Positions 6,792 through 9,039 of a stretch of 9,039 bases of DNA are shown here, in pieces. Source of the DNA: Bryobacterales bacterium (GTDB taxonomy: Bacteria; Acidobacteriota; Terriglobia; Bryobacterales; Bryobacteraceae); the NCBI GenBank assembly GCA_003154855.1, contig PMEV01000165.1:163-9201 (forward strand), in the 5' to 3' direction. The stretch's first letter is position 1; the number at the start of each line of letters is the position of its first letter. Under the pieces are notes generated by a model that saw only the letters and a list, made by a program, of their open reading frames with translations, was not told where the DNA came from and searched no databases. The position numbers were made by a program, and so were the translations under genes.

Positions 6792-6834
6792 AAAAAAAGT
6801 GGCCTGCCCCACCCAGTGCTGGGTGGGACAGGCC
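6792..6834 (-). terminator. Intrinsic terminator of the FecR/W-rich gene, hairpin copy 3
   Basis: Eighteen bases after the FecR stop codon, the minus strand forms a 16-bp stem (GGCCTGTCCCACCCAG against CTGGGTGGGGCAGGCC) and, after two bases, a run of seven T (6798-6792). The one imperfect pair is a U-G wobble on the minus-strand RNA but a C-A mismatch on the plus strand, which supports minus-strand use. It is the best-preserved of the three copies. Confidence 0.9.
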
Positions 6835-6852
6835 TGAGGGAAGAAGCCTGGA

Positions 6853-8541
6853 TCAGCGGTGCGCGTCTCCGCCGCGACTGGTGGCGCGGCTGGGAGTGTG
6901 GGACCCGCCGCCGCTGCTGCTGGTCCTGGGCGCGCTAGCGGCTGGGCGGCTCGCGCTGCCCCGGTAGACGACGCTCTGCGGTGCGGTGCGCTCACGCACA
7001 ATCGGGGGGTTGATGCGGATCGACTCGGTGGTTCGGTTCGGCGAAGCTCCGATCTGACGCCAACTCGAACCTTGGTTCACGCCCGTGCTGCCGGGCTCCC
7101 CGACGTGCCGCCATCCACTCGGGCTTTGCATCCCCGCGCCGCCGCTGAAACTCCTTTGGACCACCTGCTCCATCCCACGGCGCTGCTGCTCGAAGGGAAT
7201 GCGCTGGAGGGCGGGCGCCTGCCTCCGAGCCGCAAAGTTCGCCGGCAGGCTGCGGTTCGCTGTGGTCATGCGGACCGGGCGATCGGAAAGCCGGAGGCTC
7301 TCCGCGACCGGCGCCACGGGCACCGGGCCGCGAACAACCGAAGCCTGGCCCACAGCCATGGCATGGCCGCTCCGCCCGCGCACGAAATCGGCGCTCGCGA
7401 TGCCGCTCACGCCATTGCCAAACCGGGCGTTGCGGTAAACGCTACCCACGTTGACCTGGCTCAGCATCGCCGAGGTACGGTTATAAGCGCCGTAGTAGCC
7501 GCGTCCGTACCACGGATAGAAGGGCTCATAAGGCGCCAGCGGCACCCAGCCCATGTTGCCGAATCCGAAGCCGACGCCCATCCCGCCGCCGAACCCGAAG
7601 AAGGCCACCAGCGCCGGCCGCCAGTGATATCGCTCATAAATGGGCCCCGGGAACCAGCACCAGCCGTAGGATGCGCCGTAGAACCAGCGCCCGTAATGAT
7701 AGGGCGCCCAGCCCCAGGAGGAGGAATCCACCCAGGTCCAGCCATACCAATCGATCCAAACCCAGCGCCCGTCGCGGTAGGGCGCCCAGTCGGCTCCTAC
7801 GCCATTAGGGCTCCAAACCGAACCATAGGGCGGCACATTGATCCAGCGTCCCGCGGAGTCCAGGTCTTCGGCGCCGGGTACGTCCGGGCTGACGTACTGA
7901 TAGCTGCGCGAACGGACCAGGCTGCGGTCCCGATCGTCATTCCATTGGTCCCAGTTGTCCGGGGCGGAAGCGGTCACCATCTGGAACTCCGGGTCGCTGG
8001 CGGCGCCGCGCAACATCATCTTGGCGCCGGCTGGAATGGGCTCACTTCCCTGCGGAGTGAACGCCTCAGCCTCGCCCGCACGAACTGTCACCTCGGTCTG
8101 GCCCGTGGGATTCACCCCGATCCGATAACTTCCCTGCCCGACCGGCCGCACCGAGACGTTGGGCGTATCCACTTCCATGTCCGCGTGGGACTCGTGAACC
8201 ACGGCCAAGGTAACCGTGCCGCGGGCCACCTGCACCTGGTAGCGCTGCTCGGCCAGTGCGGAGATGCGGACCTCGGTGTCCGAGCTCAGCCTCAGCAAGT
8301 TGGAGTGATCGAACTCGATCTCGGCCCGGGCGCCGGGTCCGGTGACCACGCCATCGAAAACCACGAGAGGGCTGTTGACGACAGCTTCCACCGCATCGCC
8401 GGAATCCCCACGGCGCACCGCCACGTCGCCGCGCATCAGGCTGATGCGGGCCACGCCGCGCTCGGGGGTCTCATCCTGGGCCCAGCCAAGGCTGGAGAGC
8501 AACACACCGCTCACGCACAGCATCCAGATCGCACGGTTCAT
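6853..8541 (-). CDS. Exported FecR-domain protein with W/Y/G-rich central domain
   Basis: The start chosen is ATG 8541 (562 residues) rather than the in-frame ATG at 8580: the shorter form begins with a signal peptide (MNRAIWMLCVSGVLLSSLGWA, then QDE) and has CAGGGA ahead of it. Residues ~30-180 form a FecR-like beta domain (ARISLMRGDVAVRRG; VARGTVTLAV; VDTPNVSVRP). Residues ~230-345 are very rich in W, Y and G with repeated WAPY..GRW and GW.W units, ending in LVAFFGFGGG and GWVPLAPYEP; this resembles the DUF6600-type W-rich region. Residues ~350-562 are low-complexity, basic, serine- and proline-rich, probably disordered. It should act outside the inner membrane. No sigma factor or transducer is next to it, so classical FecR anti-sigma signalling is not supported; an envelope or surface role is inferred. 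Its 3' end is repeated twice elsewhere in the window. Confidence 0.9.
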   Translation of the reverse strand: MNRAIWMLCVSGVLLSSLGWAQDETPERGVARISLMRGDVAVRRGDSGDAVEAVVNSPLVVFDGVVTGPGARAEIEFDHSNLLRLSSDTEVRISALAEQRYQVQVARGTVTLAVVHESHADMEVDTPNVSVRPVGQGSYRIGVNPTGQTEVTVRAGEAEAFTPQGSEPIPAGAKMMLRGAASDPEFQMVTASAPDNWDQWNDDRDRSLVRSRSYQYVSPDVPGAEDLDSAGRWINVPPYGSVWSPNGVGADWAPYRDGRWVWIDWYGWTWVDSSSWGWAPYHYGRWFYGASYGWCWFPGPIYERYHWRPALVAFFGFGGGMGVGFGFGNMGWVPLAPYEPFYPWYGRGYYGAYNRTSAMLSQVNVGSVYRNARFGNGVSGIASADFVRGRSGHAMAVGQASVVRGPVPVAPVAESLRLSDRPVRMTTANRSLPANFAARRQAPALQRIPFEQQRRGMEQVVQRSFSGGAGMQSPSGWRHVGEPGSTGVNQGSSWRQIGASPNRTTESIRINPPIVRERTAPQSVVYRGSASRPAASAPRTSSSGGGSHTPSRATSRGGDAHR

Positions 8542-8695
8542 GGTGGTCCCTGCCCCAGAGAATGGCACTTTCCAGGCCAAACATGCAACTATAAGATTCT
8601 ACTACACATTAATCATTCGCTGGCTTCCGCGAGACTGGCTGAAAACCACCACACCGCTCGAAAGCAAGCACTCAGCGCAGCGCGTCCGGCTAAGA

Positions 8696-8725
8696 ATTAT
8701 ACCCGGAGAATATTGACAGGCGCAA
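8696..8725 (-). promoter_or_regulatory. Candidate promoter of the FecR/W-rich gene
   Basis: A perfect TATAAT on the minus strand (8701-8696) with TTGCGC (8725-8720) 18 bp upstream. Transcription would start near 8689, giving a leader of about 150 nt. It interlocks with the divergent promoter of the plus-strand gene, its -35 lying in that promoter's spacer. A second -10-like TATAGT at 8593-8588 lacks a -35 partner. The leader itself shows no recognisable riboswitch. Confidence 0.45.
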
Positions 8726-8742
8726 TATCATCCGGGTACAAT
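8713..8742 (+). promoter_or_regulatory. Near-consensus promoter giving a leaderless transcript
   Basis: TTGACA at 8713-8718 and TACAAT at 8737-8742 are 18 bp apart (-35 perfect, -10 five of six). The ATG begins at 8748, six bases after the -10 hexamer, which is where transcription normally starts, so the mRNA should begin at or next to its start codon. No Shine-Dalgarno could fit. Confidence 0.75.
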
Positions 8743-8747
8743 TAGGT

Positions 8748-9039
8748 ATGGAACACGAAGGCACGTACACCGCTTTTGATGGCATGACGTTGCTGGCCTC
8801 AGGTCCACTTGACCAATTGCTCCCAGCAGTAAAGTCCCAGTCCGACCCGGACCAAGGCACACCGATCCTGATCTTCGAGGATCAGACCGGCCGACAAGTG
8901 GACTTCGATCTTCGCGGGACGGTGGCTGAGGTCTTGGCGCGTGCGCTGCCGACGCCGGCGCACGCTGGCCCGGGCCGGCCGAAACTTGGTGTCGTCGCGC
9001 GCGAAGTGTCGCTGCTACCACGCCACTGGGAGTGGCTTG
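8748..9039 (+). CDS. DUF2239-family protein, 5' part (runs off the window)
   Basis: An open frame of 97 codons from ATG 8748 to the window edge with no stop. The N-terminus TYTAFDGMTLLASGPLDQLL and the block GRPKLGVVAREVSLLPRHWEWL (split here by the edge) match the conserved DUF2239 pattern as I know it; complete members are about 190-200 residues, so about half is missing. The first Met fits the family start, whereas the next (Met13) would cut the conserved TAFDG. No signal peptide or membrane segment is seen, so it is probably cytoplasmic; its role is unknown. It diverges from the FecR-like gene with interlocked promoters. Confidence 0.88.
   Translation, partial: MEHEGTYTAFDGMTLLASGPLDQLLPAVKSQSDPDQGTPILIFEDQTGRQVDFDLRGTVAEVLARALPTPAHAGPGRPKLGVVAREVSLLPRHWEWL

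Noticed and set aside
4246..6837. 863-codon plus-strand open frame opposite the short ADOP gene
   Set aside because: It is rich in H, R, Q and P with no recognisable domain, as expected for the complement of a GC-rich gene; the minus strand encodes a clear permease.
8542..8580. Upstream ATG (8580) as start of the FecR-like protein
   Set aside because: It would put 13 polar or mixed residues before a typical signal peptide; ATG 8541 has a better ribosome site and a normal export signal.
6859..8745. 628-codon plus-strand open frame opposite the FecR-like gene
   Set aside because: Shadow frame: low-complexity A/H/P/R reading, no start signal, opposite a gene with signal peptide, FecR domain and terminator.
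8728..9021. 97-codon minus-strand frame at the right edge
   Set aside because: It is the complement of the DUF2239 gene and overlaps its promoter.

Overview
The window looks like chromosomal DNA of an acidobacterium, most likely a Solibacter/Bryobacter-type member. Three things point there: high GC (hand counts near 65% in coding samples), two long 'duplicated orphan permease' (ADOP) genes with one PadR repressor upstream, and a FecR-domain/tryptophan-rich exported protein. This assignment comes from gene-family recall, not from a marker gene.

Layout. From 8541 leftward every intact gene is on the minus strand; one gene at the right edge is on the plus strand. Right to left: a truncated DUF2239-family gene (8748 to the edge, +) with a near-consensus promoter placed so close to the ATG that its mRNA should be leaderless; an exported FecR-domain/W-Y-rich protein (6853-8541, -) ending in a strong intrinsic terminator; a short-type ADOP permease (4201-6663, -); a 65-residue zinc-ribbon-like protein of clearly lower GC (3744-3941, -); and a PadR repressor plus long-type ADOP permease operon (3130 to 56, -) whose promoter is covered by two palindromic operator-like sites. 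The first 55 bases lie downstream of the last ADOP gene and show nothing I can name.

The most unusual structure is a three-fold repeat. The 3' end of the FecR-like gene, with its terminator hairpin, occurs three times in the same orientation: intact (6801-7200 is the repeated part), as a ~370 bp tail without the front of the gene (3368-3738), and as a ~70 bp remnant with an internal deletion (4130-4199). Each remnant starts within a few bases after the stop codon of an unrelated gene (the zinc-ribbon gene and the short ADOP gene) and ends in a copy of the same 34-bp hairpin. These genes therefore have a 3' region derived from a different gene plus its terminator.

The stretch 3131-3743 has no intact gene. 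It holds the PadR promoter/operators, a possible plus-strand gene remnant (3187-3300), hairpin copy 1 and the FecR tail fragment. The stretch 3942-4200 holds the zinc-ribbon leader, a short open frame of unknown meaning, hairpin copy 2 and the smallest FecR remnant. No RNA gene, CRISPR array, transposase or integrase is visible.
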